A stretch of DNA of 64,000 nucleotides from Hetaerina americana (lineage: Eukaryota; Arthropoda; Insecta; Odonata; Calopterygidae): the NCBI GenBank assembly GCA_022747635.1, contig JAKTNV010000018.1, positions 5,021,813 through 5,085,812 on the forward strand, read 5' to 3'. This document shows positions 1 to 11,600 of this stretch, piece after piece. Below the pieces are notes generated by a model. It was given only the letters and a program-made list of their open reading frames with translations. It did no database searches and was not told the DNA's origin. A program made the position numbers and the translations under genes. Each line of letters starts with the position of its first letter. The stretch's first letter is position 1.

Positions 1-482
1 CACACTTTCCCTCCGCATGAATAACCACCGATATTCCACCAAATCTCCCACCTTCCTTAATTATTCCGTCCCTACTCATACTGCTTCCCACAATCAATCT
101 TTTGATGACTGCTTCTCCGTTTCGGTGATTGAAATCCTTCCCAAATCTGCGAGTATAATAGAGGTGAGAACTCGCGAGATGGCGCATATTTGGGTGGTCC
201 AGTCATTTAAACCGCCCGGGCTGAACCAAGCCCACTGAATGCATCATATGGCTGCCTTCATATACCCTCCCACCCCCTTGGTCATTTCCTATTGGTCCCT
301 TACCTCTCCTTCCCTCACCTCTCCCCCGCACATGTCCTCTCCGCTCTTCCCCGAGAACTCCATTCTGAATTCGACGGCCGAGCAGTTCATACGTCAAGAG
401 AACATATTGTGAGTGTCCTTTCTTGTGTCTCTATGGTTTAAAACTCTACATCTGTGTTTATACATATATAAAAACCATAAAC
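1..482. other. No recognisable gene
   Basis: Short frames of 60-110 codons exist on both strands, but none shows a recognisable domain or convincing coding character. The stretch 240-370 is pyrimidine-rich. I see no transposon motif here. Confidence 0.5.
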
Positions 483-752
483 GCAGTAATCAACCCGAAG
501 GTCGGTTTAGTAGGTGATGGTAGAGTTCACGCAGTACTAAGCCCTATGCGGCGTGTGAAATTCACACATCAGGGTAGGGGGGCCAGTTCCTTTCCCTGTG
601 CCGGTTATGGTTTCCCAGGGACACCTGATACCCGAAAATTCACTTTAGCTTTGGCGGAGCTGCAGGTACTCAGAGTGCCTCTCCCGGGAATTGAACCCGG
701 GACCCTCCGGTCGGCAGTCCAGCGCTCTACCCCCTGGACTACCACGACCCTC
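483..752 (-). repeat. tRNA-derived SINE (minus strand)
   Basis: Read on the minus strand, the stretch from about 752 to 670 has a tRNA-like head. It contains an A-box-like GTAGTCCAGGGGGTAGAGCG, a possible anticodon arm with loop CTGCCGA (GCC anticodon, U33 present), and a B-box-containing T arm CCGGG-TTCAATT-CCCGG. The acceptor stem does not pair well (about 3-4 of 7 positions), so this is a pol III-promoted SINE head and not a functional tRNA gene. The body runs on to about 483 without coding potential. The tail end is uncertain because I see no clear target-site duplication. Confidence 0.6.
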
Positions 753-1429
753 ATATGTACATAAACTTGGACAGCAACAAACAATTTAAGAACAATCGCA
801 CAGGGCTCTTTATTTCTTACACTGTGTTTTACTCATTTGTTCTTGAAACAAAGACGACTATTACAATCTTCCAATCGTCCGGTACAATTAAAGATTTCTC
901 GATTAAGGTGAATAATATACACACTATTATGCAAATCACTGTAAAAGTTGCAGTAAGTCGAAGATTGAGTAGATATATGCAAGCTTTGAGCGGGAAAACA
1001 TCAACTGAACCAAGAGATCATGAACCCGAACTTACGTACGCTATGAAAACCTACCTTACTCTATTCTTGCGCTTCTGCTTTTCTATCTTCATTTATTTGA
1101 TTCTCCTCCCATTTTGTTCAAATTTCATGACAAAGTCGTAACGACGTCACCCACGAACGAAGATAGCTGACCCGTATTACTTCGTTGCTCCTGCAAAGGG
1201 CAAATTCCCAGCGAATACAACCCTTTCTCGCTCACGGCAGGCAACCTCGCTCCCGAGAAGAGCGAGGACAGGCTTACCAGGGCGACTTATTTCCATCGAA
1301 GAGGTTGATAATGCGAAAGAATAGTGAGTTTTACCATAGAAACAGTTTATTTACCCTCAAGGTTTTACCTGGCAAAGATTGTGTTTGGTTACTCTAGAAT
1401 TTTCCTCTAAAACCACCGGCAAACATTCA
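753..1429. other. No recognisable gene
   Basis: AT-rich single-copy-looking sequence. The longest frame (755-1141, plus strand) has no motif I recognise and low-complexity hydrophobic content at its end. Nothing supports calling it a gene. Confidence 0.45.
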
Positions 1430-2220
1430 GCGCCACATCCCTCTGAATCGTCAACCGCACATCGAGATGAGTGGGCAGGTGCATCGTCGGCAAGAAGACG
1501 GATGCGTTTGGTGATCATACCGCGCTGTTTCTTCTTCAGGGCATCACGCAATTCGTCCAGCACTGCGCAGTTAAAGGCAGCAGTGACGGTCCGACCCCTC
1601 TCCAGGTATTCTGTTAAGATGACTCCACGGCAGTTCCAAAAAAACAGACACCATTACCTTCCCTGCAGACTTCTGCGCCTTAGTCTTCTGGGGGGAGGGA
1701 GGGGCAGTCGGTGTGCTTCCACTCCTTGCTATTCACCTCGGTCTCTGGAGCATATTCATTGATCAAAGATTCATCCATTGTTACCAGGCGACCCAACACA
1801 TCCTCCTCATCTTGCTCCACATGGTCCTCCATTGACAGGCCGCGCCTTGTTTGCTTCTGAGGAGGAGTGGGTAGTCGTGGGACCCAACGTGCTGACACCT
1901 TTGACATGTGCAGTTCTTCTTCAATAGTTTCTCCCAAACTAAGTTCAGCCTCATTCATGATCATTTGCACGGTTGCTCTTCGGTAAATTATTATTAGGAT
2001 AGAATCCTCTTCACTGCTGCAGCACCGACCGTGAGCAGTGGTCGTCTCCCACTTCTTGGATCGTCCTTGGTGAGGAACGGCCAGTGTTGGAAGTTCCTTT
2101 CCCACTCAGCACAACGGTGCCATATGACAACGGGCTGCCATTTCCATAAACACACATCATTCCTTCGATCGTAAATTTGCCGGACACTGTAACCTACCGA
2201 ATGCACGAAATGAATCACAC
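1430..2220 (-). pseudogene. Decayed mariner-type transposase, copy A
   Basis: This is a broken DD(E/D) transposase of the Tc1/mariner superfamily, read on the minus strand. The N-terminal half (from about 2105 downward) holds the interdomain motif as SARWVPRL, close to the family's WVPHEL-type linker, followed by RLVTMDES with the first catalytic Asp. The later part (1563-1430) contains LLADDAPAHSS, the second catalytic Asp region (usually HHDNAPAHS). The frame is shifted between these parts, and everything after the second Asp, including the third catalytic residue, is missing. Homology to a second copy at 59.8-60.6 kb stops abruptly at about 1430. Upstream homology with that copy resumes around 2342-2410, so the element probably extends there. 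Non-functional. Confidence 0.75.
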
Positions 2221-3157
2221 TATGAGCCTGTTAATCTCCTTCATATTGCGAGAAAAAGTACTTTAATCTACGACTTCCTGAAAGAAAACAACATTAAGAG
2301 CTCTAATTCTGTACAAGAGGACTCTGTACAAGAGGATCAAATAATGTGCATAAATAATTTTATTCTGATGTCAAGGTTATTTATCAATAATAATGAAAAC
2401 TGTACGCTATCCCCACGTATGCAGCGAACGAGGGGAGACTGCTCCAGGAAAGAGTCCAAGTCTTGTTTTGTTTGCACCGAGGGCGCCTCACGCATGTCAG
2501 GGGATGTTCCTCTATCGATCTCATGGGGAAGGGACGGCAGCACCTCACGGTAGCTGGCCACCTTTAGATGCCCGGAATGCGTGACGAAACGATGCGTAGA
2601 CTCGTGTACGCAGTCATTAAACAATAAGGATAATAATAGGAGTTTGCCTATTAGTGCTCAATGCTCCATGTTCATCCGAAGGACCTAACGGCTTCCTGTA
2701 TTTCCGCGGTCTTGTTGCGTGTGAATAAAGTTCTAGCGGTCGAAAATGGCCCAGGGAAGCCATTGTCTTAAATCTCCTGAAGTTTTAAGGAAGGAATTTT
2801 TCCAATGTAATTTTTGTACTACTTGTAGAGAACATCTCCCCCGGATCCAAGGGATTGGTCTATCTTACTTATGTCTTGTCTTCGGGATTGTAATTTGAAG
2901 ATTAATTCCTCTGGTGGGCGAGGGTTTACTCTTTTTCTATTTTTCTCATTAAAGATTTTCCGATGTCCACGCCACCGAAAGATTTAGCATATAAATAGGT
3001 GCTGCGTATTTTTCATCTTTCAATCGCCATTTGTCTATCTGCATAAGGTCTGGAGGTCTCCGGATGCTCAACAATTTCACAGACGCCTAAATATCAACTT
3101 TTCTAAAACAAGAAATTTCAATAACGTTTGGAAATATGATATTCATAAACTGACGTA
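2221..3157. other. Intergenic, partly related to a repeat at 61.05 kb
   Basis: No gene recognised. The interval about 2342-2410 (ATAATGTGCATAAATAATTT and onward) resembles 61,060-61,125, which lies beside the second copy of the same decayed mariner. It is therefore probably terminal sequence of that repeat family. The rest (2411-3157) shows nothing I can assign. Confidence 0.4.
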
Positions 3158-3500
3158 TTCCAACGGCTAATGGGGGATCGAGATGGTGCGGGGGCTAACG
3201 TACTGGCTTCCCACCCAGAGGACCCGGGTTTAAATCCCGGCGGTGTTGAATATTTTTTAATAGAGGTATCTCGATCCCTACTTGAGGTGCTATGTGGAGG
3301 GCACTTTGAGTGAGTACGCCGTCCGTCGGATGGGACGTTAAGCTGCGGACCCCTTGGCGCCTTTCGTAAAGAGTAGGCTAATGCCGACGCCGGGTTTCGC
3401 TCCACCCTTCATCCTTACCTGTCCATCCCCTATGGCGCAAATGACCTCAGCTGTCGGTCGCCTCCCCTCAAAACCACTACTACTACTTCCAATGGCTAAT
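3158..3500 (+). repeat. tRNA-derived SINE with target-site duplication
   Basis: A SINE body of about 315 bp (3172-3486) is flanked by an imperfect 14-bp direct repeat: ttccaacggctaat at 3158 and ttccaatggctaat at 3487. The head has pol III A-box-like GATGGTGCGGGGGCTAACG and B-box GGTTTAAATCC. The middle contains GAGTACGCCGTCCGTCGGAT followed by GGGACGTTAAGCTGCGGACC, a block shared with the copies at 20.1 kb and 42.7 kb. Conserved central blocks of this kind occur in several invertebrate SINE families. The tail ends in a short (CTA)n-like run at 3472-3486. It has no coding capacity and would need a LINE's enzymes to move. Confidence 0.82.
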
Positions 3501-4137
3501 CCTGTGATGACACTATTTCCCAACGTGAGATCTTGTCTGGTACGCAAACCCGTAGAATTTCAAGCAAACAGAAAAAAGATTATGCGAAAGCGTTCAAAGC
3601 ATAGAAAAATGTTATAGAAATATTCATGGAATACATAAACATTTTGGTCTGGCATCAGGGGTATACAAGGGAAAAGCCCGACTGTACACTCTGTTAAGGC
3701 AATGATGACGCCACATGCAGCGTAAAAGATGGTTACATTCTAAGCGATTTCTTTTGGACCAGTAACAGCAAAAATTTGGGTGTGCAATGCCAAGTCTTCC
3801 AAAGATCTGTGGAACAAACGATTTTCGCCCCAGGAGTGAATAGAAAAAATCTCCACAACATAAAATATTAACTTCTGGTCAGGAAGAACTCACCGCCAAA
3901 AATACTAAAGGAACTTGCTGAACTCATGACATCCTTTTGAAAAAAGTTTGTTACACTATGCAAGAAGTTTGAATACTTCGCCTGGAAGATCACGCAAACC
4001 CTTTTTGTAAGGGTGGTGATGTGGGATCAGCCCTTTTACATTCTTGGGTGAACCTGCGCGTCCCCATTCCATAGTCTGTCATTTTGTCTCACAATTGATA
4101 TGCTTCACCCATTTCTCATTGCCAGTTGCGACACGAT
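3501..4137. other. No recognisable gene
   Basis: AT-rich sequence without a recognised domain on either strand. Part of it may be decayed mariner downstream of the fragment at 4138-4329, but I cannot show conserved catalytic motifs. Confidence 0.4.
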
Positions 4138-4329
4138 CTAAGAGTGCGTGACCATCTTTGTTTTGCTTTGATAGCCCAGCTTCCCCGCCATCATTTCAAG
4201 CAGTAGACTTTGTGGAACCCGGGGAAAATGAAGCAAGAAATCCGTAATCGTTAATCGGCGATTTTCACGAATTTTATTCGTTGATTTCCACTGTGAGTTC
4301 ATTTGTCCCTGGAAGTATAGGCCGATCAC
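4138..4329 (-). pseudogene. Mariner-like helix-turn-helix fragment
   Basis: The minus strand encodes KIRENRRLTITDFLLHFP and then LLEMMAGKLGYQ. This matches the second helix-turn-helix of mariner/SETMAR-type transposases (typically IRENRRFTISEL...LGY). Similar blocks occur in the deletion derivatives at 21.4-22.2 kb and 51.1-51.9 kb. No catalytic motif follows in any frame that I can defend. A decayed relic. Confidence 0.55.
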
Positions 4330-5783
4330 TGCGGTGTCCTCTCGTCATGTGAAAATTGGTGCTGTAGCTATTTTTTCAATTGAATGCACCACTGCCTCAT
4401 TCCACCTTCACTCATTATTCCGTCTCCTCGTAGAGTTCACGAAGTTGTCTATGAATTACAATTGGTTTGCGCTAGTGTTTTGCCTGTAGAAACCCTTAAT
4501 CACAGACGGCACTTCACACAGATCAAAGTAGAATAACCACAGTCTGCTCAAACTACCACAGCAGGATGCATACTGAGTGTATTGACATTAAGACACCAAG
4601 ATAGTGGTTCTAGACCAACCCACCGCCATGCTGGGCCGAGACGTGAGTTACTATCTGGACAACCTTCGCTTAATAAGTGAAGTTATGACTTTAAGTAACG
4701 CCACTGACATTTATCGTGGGTGGTTAAGAACTGAGTATAAAAATATGATGTCCGAAAATCAGTTATATTTTACGTTCGGAAACAATTATTCGCTATGGAA
4801 CTTAGTTATGCGCATCCTTAGATTTATTTATTATTTGTTATAAGAATCTGGACAGACTTAATAATAATAAGTTGCACCCATTGTTATTATTGTACTCCAA
4901 AATTGGAATTTTTGAACAGATAAATACTTAAGAACTGAAAGCGGCGGTAACTGTCTCCCACTTATCTTCTGAGGCCGTAGTAGCACCGCGTGAACGACCG
5001 ACCGCAACTCGCTTCATTTTCTGAGTCGACGGTCGATACGATACGATTGTTTTTGCAAAATAGCTCCCCTGAGTCCTTCATATATTTGTGGCGGACTTTG
5101 TTATTTGCTCACATATTGTCATACGTTAAGAGATATTTTTTTAGGATTTATATTTTGTTGCTCTGCTTGTAACTTTTTTGCATATTTCCACAGTTTCGAA
5201 TGAACATTTGAGAGGCTCCCTTGAATGTTCACTGACGTAAATTCAACATTTTTTGAGTTATCCTTTATATATTTGCAAGGCATTGTTTTTAGAAAAGTAT
5301 GGCGTTTTTCAATATATTCCTTGTTTTCAGGCGACATTTTATGAGTTCCCTTACCGAAGTTTTCATTGCAATTTTCAAAATTTACTTTGAATGTATCTAA
5401 AAACATACTATAAAGTGAATTTTTCTTTTTCTCCCGAAGACCGCCCTAAATTCTCTTTTTTTCCATTTTGATTCCTCATAACCTTTCTTTCGCTTATGTG
5501 CAACATATTCTCAATTTCTTTCGGTATATTTCTTTTGAATATTTTAAAGTGTGTTCGGTGTCAGTGTAGTAAATTTCTAACGTGAATTATTGCAGTTCGT
5601 GTATCAATTTCTCCCAAATCCTAATAACGTTTCCGAACATCTTTTTCCATGTTTCCTAATCGCTTACGTGAACTTATTTTTCATTTTTACTAATATACCT
5701 GTGTGGTGGTTGATGTCTTACCTATGCCCTCCTTTGTAATAATCTCAAATGAATTAGTCTCCAACATGCCGAGGATGCTATTA
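4330..5783. other. AT-rich intergenic sequence
   Basis: No recognised gene. Short frames at 4604-4843, 4990-5172 and 5119-5406 carry no known motif and have low-complexity composition. Nothing repeats elsewhere in the window as far as I can see. Confidence 0.45.
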
Positions 5784-5913
5784 CAGGGTCGCACCCAAAA
5801 GTGGTAGGACTGATTTTTTTACAAGAATTTTATTGACGATATACTTACATCGACTTAATAATCTTCAAAGTATGCTCCTTGAGCTGCTACACACTTAGTA
5901 TAACGTTGCTCCC
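5784..5913 (-). mobile_element. Isolated 3' end of a mariner
   Basis: A minus-strand fragment whose outer end is a mariner TIR (cagggtcgcacccaaaagtg) preceded by TA at 5782-5783. It is nearly identical to the reverse complement of the last 130 bp of the intact mariner at 14,375-15,682, including the transposase C-terminal codons and the 3' untranslated part. It stops abruptly at about 5913, where Penelope-like sequence begins. The other end of the element is absent, so this is a truncated insertion or the product of a deletion. It belongs to the same family as the intact copy and diverged recently. Confidence 0.88.
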
Positions 5914-5957
5914 TCCTTTTTATGTGGAAATGCGAAGTATTTAAATTTAATTTCAGT

Positions 5958-8181
5958 ATGAAGAATTTCGACCAAGTGACGCCAGAAACTGTTTCATTTA
6001 TCAATTGCGCGAGCAACGCAATTAAGGCCAGTCTTTACCGGCAATTGACCATCAAATACCGAATTGCATCAACAAACATCTATTTCAACAGCCAGTGCCT
6101 AGCCCTTGGAGTCATACCTAACTACGTGAACATCAAGTGTAAGAGCTCGTCTTCGACCGGGATATTCGCAGAAGCAGCCGCGAAAGGGATATGGATTAAA
6201 AGAGAGCTTCACGAATGGTATGTCAAGAGAGACTCTATCTCTCATTACCTCTTTTTGTTATATCAAGAATTGACTAGCTCTCTTCATTGGGCTGAATGGA
6301 TCGCTTTGGATAATATTGTCCGCCAAAGAGCAAGTGAGATCATCTTCAAGAAAAAGGAGGTTATCTCCAGAAAGCTAGTTGCCCTGACCCAAGACAGACA
6401 ACCCCCAGCGACGACGACGACCCCACATGTGTTCAACGACAGAGTGGTTAAATTTTCCAAACATAAATTCAAACCTGTAGAACTTAGTTTATTGCACAAA
6501 GGACTGAAATATTGTCCGAATATTCCCATTACGATTCGTAATTTTAAAAATCTAGCCGTGGATTCAGACTTAGCCCTTCGGAAAGATGTCTCCGGTGCGA
6601 AAGAATGTATCACCTCACAGATCAAATCCTTTGTTACCAACTTGTAGTCATCTAATGAAATGCTAAAAAATACAAAAGACTATAATGCCTTGCTGTCAAT
6701 CAAAGACACAATTTCGAAAAAGACCTTATTGTTTCCAAGAGGTCACGCAGTAGTTGTCCTGGATAGAAGTGACTGCGTAAAGAAGTGCGAAGATTTCATC
6801 TTGAACAACAAAGCAATAGTTTTAACTAAGGACCCCACACCCGAATATCAGGAAGTGTGCAAAGCTTCCTTCAACTCATGTGAAGTGATAATAAGCCCCC
6901 GGGAGAAACGCAACCTAATGCAAATGAATCCATTAGAGCCCAGATTTTTTGGTCTGCCAAAAATCCACAAAATCATTGTGAACAATCTGTGTGGTAGTTT
7001 TCCTATTCGGCATGTGATTTCCAATGTTTTAGCCCCAAATCACTTATGAGCTAATAAGTTAAACTTCTTATTCAAAACTTTTTCCAAATTTTCCCCGAAA
7101 TTTGGAACAAAAAATTCATAAGAACTGGTGGATGTGTTGTCTAAAGAAATAGTAACCCCCAAGTGCATAATGGTATCGTTTGATGTTACAAATTTATTCC
7201 CCAGTGTTCCAAGATCAGAAGCTAACCTTGCAGAAGTTACCCTTGTTAAAGCAAAGGTTCTCACCCCAGTGATTTTTGAATTGTGTTCTTCCTTAAAAGT
7301 GTGTTTAACGGTAAAATTTACCAACAACAAGACGGCTTGGCTATAGGCTCTCCGCTTTCCCAGCTACTAGCAGACATTTACCTGGACAATTTTGAGCAAC
7401 TAATGTTGTCCTCAGAGAATCCCCTCTTAAAGAATATTCTCTGCTGGTATAGATATGTAGATGATGTTTTCTGCGTCTGGACGGGTTCTTACAGACAATT
7501 AGATAGTTTTTTTTAAATTTCCTTAATTCTAGAGATAAACATATAAAATTTACTTAGGAATTAGAAGCGAATGGATCCCTCAACTTTCTAGATTTTTCTA
7601 TTAAAATTAAAAACAATAGGTTTGATTTTTCCATTTTCAGGAAGAAGTGTTATACAGACGAAGTCATTCACCATAATTCTAGGCACTGCTTCTCTCAGAA
7701 ATTATCAGCAGTACAAAGAATCCTCCCAAAAGAAAAGGTGAGACCGGCCTTTTACAATAAATTAAAATTAATCAACCTGTTATGTCACACGAAGGACCAA
7801 GTTAAACCTATACACAAGAGTGGGGTGTACAAACTCCTCTGCAAAGACTGTAACCGGATCTACATAGGCCAGACGGGACGGAGATTTGAGACGAGATTAA
7901 AGGAGCACCGAGCATGCTTTAGAAAAAACATCTCCGCGTCACTCTTCGCCAAACATCTGACAGACTGTGGTCACTGCAGCGATTCCATCCCCGAAATCCT
8001 GCACTTTGAGAAGAAAGGCCACCGCCTCGATGTGCTGGAGCAATTAGAAATACTTCAGCGCATGGATTACGGAGGAGATGTTTTGACCAACGAATTTCTT
8101 GACCCTTCGCGTTATTGTATTTTCCTCGCCCATCTGCCAACTAAACTGACACCAAGCAAAGCCGTTTCAACTATGAATTAA
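5958..8181 (+). pseudogene. Penelope-like reverse transcriptase with GIY-YIG endonuclease
   Basis: One ancestral polyprotein is broken into at least four frames. The start is placed at the ATG at 5958 (MKNFDQVTPETV). The N-terminal part (to 6647) has the PLE-typical block VVKFSKHKFKPVELSLLHKG. The RT follows: FFGLPKIHK near 6950, VSFDVTNLFPSVP near 7175, GLAIGSPLSQLLADIYLDNF near 7334, and the catalytic YRYVDDVF near 7451. The linker at 7520-7737 reads LNFLDFSIKI across an in-frame stop. The last frame (7738-8181) is the GIY-YIG nuclease: GVYKLLCKDC, then IYIGQTGRRFETRLKEH. Such proteins copy the element's RNA into a nick made by their own nuclease. Stops near 6647, 7049 and 7516 and frame changes make this copy inactive. 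Confidence 0.88.
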
Positions 8182-8531
8182 CTCCTCCCAGCCTGCTACT
8201 TAATCACCTAATTACCCAGTGCCGTTCGCAATACCCATTCCCCCACTCCTCTGCCAACTAATCGACACCAAGCAAAACTTCTTTTTTTCAACAATATATG
8301 TATATTTTCTTCTCTCTCTAAACAATTTATTTTTTCAACAATGTATTTTTTGTTATTTTATATTTTTCAGCAATGTATTAATTCCTTCTCCCAGCCTGCT
8401 ATTTTTTCAATGTTACCATTCCTCCTCCTCCTCCGCCCCCTCTTCCTACCTCCACCAATCCTTGCTTTCCTCCCTCCTTCATCTTCCCCGCCGTCTAGAG
8501 CTATATATACTGTGTTTGACTTGCATTTTTA

Positions 8532-8565
8532 CCGGATGATGTTAAGCCATAACGAAACCTAGGTC
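8532..8565 (+). ncRNA. Hammerhead-ribozyme-like motif at the PLE1 end
   Basis: The sequence fits a hammerhead fold: core CGGATGA (consensus CTGATGA, one substitution), stem II GTTA/TAAC with loop AGCCA, then GAAA, a short self-complementary stem III (ACC TA GGT), and the expected cleavage position after GTC. Bases 3' of the site (GTCAATA) can pair with those 5' of the core (TTTTTAC) to make stem I, with two mismatches. Minimal hammerheads with tiny stem III are known from Penelope-like elements and retrozymes, where they are thought to act as dimers. The core U4-to-G change would probably abolish cleavage. This is motif reading by eye with no folding calculation. Confidence 0.55.
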
Positions 8566-8666
8566 GTCAATAAAAGTTTCTTAGGTGGAAAGGCGAAGCA
8601 TTTTAAAATTAATTTCCATATTTTCTAATATATTTAACTCTTAAATTTATGTAATTTTTAGGCTTT

Positions 8667-11600
8667 TTTTTTAAAGTAATCTACCGGTTAGGGTAGGTTT
8701 TTGGACGGACACAACTACCAAACAAATATTTTATTACTCCTAACAAAACACAAAATCAATCATCCTACTCTATATCAGGTCCCTCTTCATCTCTGAGTAC
8801 TTCCTTCCTCCCTTCATCCCGTCCAACTACCCTATCCTGTTCCTTCCCTTTCCTCTTTTGCCCAACATTCTACCCTCTATCACAGTCTTCAACATCCCAC
8901 TGCCGGTCAACACCCCCTTCATCCACTTTTCCTGCCTCCATAGGATTGCTCCCAACAAACCCCTCTCTTCGCCCACCATACCAAGTACTTCCTCATTTGT
9001 TTTCTTCTCTGTCCATTTCACCTTCTCCATTCTTCTCCACACCCACATTTCAAAAGCCTCCAATCTACGTCTATCCTCCTGCTTCAATGACCACGTTTCC
9101 GCTCCGTACATAGCTACGCTCCATATCAAAGTTTTTACGAGTCTTTTCTTAACATCCTTACTCAAAGTCCCCGTCATCAACTCCCTCCTCCTTGTGAAAG
9201 CCTCTTTGCCTAGCGTAATTCTTCTCCCTACGTCCCTACTACTTTGACCGTGTTGGTCCAAAACACTACCGAGATACGTAAACTGTTCTACCTGCTCTAG
9301 CTTTTGCCCTCCTATTTTAATATTAAGCTTGGCCTTTTTCTTTCTAGAAAATCGCATAACCTTTGTTTTCTTAATATTGATTCTCATCCCATACCTGTCG
9401 CACTGAATTTCCAATTCACTAAGCAATGCTTGCAGTCCCTTGGCTGACTGACAAACTAAAGCTTGGTCATCAGCATACCTAACTGATTTCACGAATTCCC
9501 CGCCCACTTTCATTCCTACCTCGAGTTCATCCCATGCCTCTTTGATCATTTCTTCTGCGTACAGGTTGAACAGCAACGGTGATAATGGGCAACCCTGCCT
9601 TACACCCTTTCCTAACACTGCCCATCCTGACTCCCCGTTTCCCACCCGCACCTGAGCAGTCTGAGGCATGTACAGGTTGCGGAATAGCCTCATTTCCCTC
9701 CAATCTATTCCTATTTTCTGCAATATACTCATTAGTTTATCCCAATTTACTCTATCAAACGCTTTTTCGAAGTCTACGAAACAGGCAAATACCTCCTGGT
9801 TGTGTTCTATATTCCTCTCGATTAATAATCTCATTACTGCAATGGCATCACGCGTACCTATCCCCTTCCTAAACCCAAACTGATCATCCCCTAAGTAATC
9901 ATTTGCCCTACTCTCTATCCTTTTGTTTATGATCCTGAGAACAACCTTAGCTGCGTGGGATATCAAACTAATTGTCCTATAGTCCTCACATGACGTGGCC
10001 TTTACCTTTTTCGGAATAGGGACTAAAACTGATCTCACAAAGTCTTCCGGCCAGATTCCCTCCTCATAAATACTACGGATCAGCCCATATAGCCTCTTCC
10101 TCCCACATTTTCCCAAGCATTTCAAAAGTTCCACGGGAATGTTATCTACCCCCACGGCCTTATTTAGTTTCATCTCCCTTAATGCCCTTTCTATCTATTT
10201 GTCTAGTATGCCTGGACCTAAGCTATCTTCCTCTACGTCATGTTCCTTTTCAATGTCTAACTTTGTTGGTCTAAGCTCTTTACTATACAGTTCTTATACA
10301 TATTCCTTCCATCTCTCTTGAATCTTTCCTACGTCAACTATTACCTTACCGGCCTTATCTCTAACTGCTATCGTTGATCTCCCTTTCTTACTTCCCGATA
10401 AAGATTTAACTATGCTGTAAAGCGCACCGATTTCCCCCTTCCTCTGCAGACTTTCCATATTCTCGCACTGCGTCTTCCACCATGTTTCCTTTGCTTTATT
10501 TGTTGCCCGCCTCAATTTATTGTTCAATTCTTTGTACTTCATTTTGCCTAATTCTGTATTTATATTCTTCCATTTTCGCCGCTCATCCATTTTTGCAATC
10601 ATCTCATCCGTGATCCATGGTTTACGAGTCCTTTTAGCGTTAACGGTTCCAATAGTGTCTTTTGCCGCTTTAGACAACCCTTTTTTGATGCATTCCCATT
10701 TTTCTTCAATAGTACTTAGCTCTTTACCGTCCTCCATGATTTTCTCTACCGCCTGTTTGTATTCCTTTCTTTTCAACCCATTTAATGCTTCTACATTCCA
10801 TTTTCTAACTCGCCGCCCCTGCCTTATCTTTTTAAAACGTACGCTACATTTCATAACAACTAAATTGTGGTCTGAGTCCGCATCCGCTCCCGGGAAGCTG
10901 TGGGAATTTATCACACTGTTCCTAAACCTGTGTCTAACCAGGATATAATCTAGCTGATATCTTCCCGAGTCACCTGGCATTTTCCATGTATACCTGCGTC
11001 TTTTGTGGTGTCTGAACCAAGTGTTGGTGATAACTAAGCCCTGTCTCCTGCAGAACTCAACTGCTTTCTCCCCGCGGTCATTCCTCGTGCCTAAACCGTT
11101 GTCCCCCACCAAATCACCATCTCTTCCTTCGCCTACTGTCGCATTCCAATCCCCCATCACTATGAAATGTTTCCCTGCAGGAACACATGCAATCATGTCC
11201 TCTAACTGATCGTATATCCTATCGACCTCTTCTTCCTTATGGTTGCTCGGTGGCATGTATACCTGGATAATAACTGAGTTCGTCGGTTCTGCTTTTATCT
11301 CCACTAGTAGTATTCTATCCGTTACCTGCTCTATGTTGACTACACTTCTTCCTACCTCTTCATTTAATACTATGGCAACCCCTCGTTGGCTCTCGTCCCC
11401 ACCGCTGTATATTATTCTATACTTATCACTCCAGTAATCCCCGCTATCTTTCCAACTCACCTCGCATAGACCTAAAATATCTATATTTCCCCTTTCCATC
11501 TCTCGCTTAACATTCTCCAGTTTCCCCGTCCTCATCATTGTCCTAACATTCCACGTTCCTATTCTAACTAATTTGGTCTTCTTCTCCTGCGTCTTCTGTC

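Larger units (their letters stand above)
5914..8660 (+). mobile_element. Penelope-like retroelement PLE1 (decayed, near full length)
   Basis: The element comprises a short 5' terminal piece, a broken polyprotein gene (5958-8181), a pyrimidine-rich 3' region (8182-8500) and a hammerhead-like motif (8532-8565). The sequence just after the hammerhead (8575-8620: gtggaaaggcgaag..., then ttaatttcc) resembles the 5' terminal piece at 5916-5955 (gtggaaatgcgaag..., then ttaatttcag). Penelope-like elements are known to carry such duplicated ends (pseudo-LTRs). The 5' copy is cut by the mariner fragment at 5784-5913. No intact frame remains, so it cannot move by itself. Confidence 0.85.

Noticed and set aside
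670..745. Functional tRNA-Gly (GCC) gene
   Set aside because: The T arm and anticodon loop look tRNA-like, but the acceptor stem does not pair and the sequence continues into a SINE-like body.
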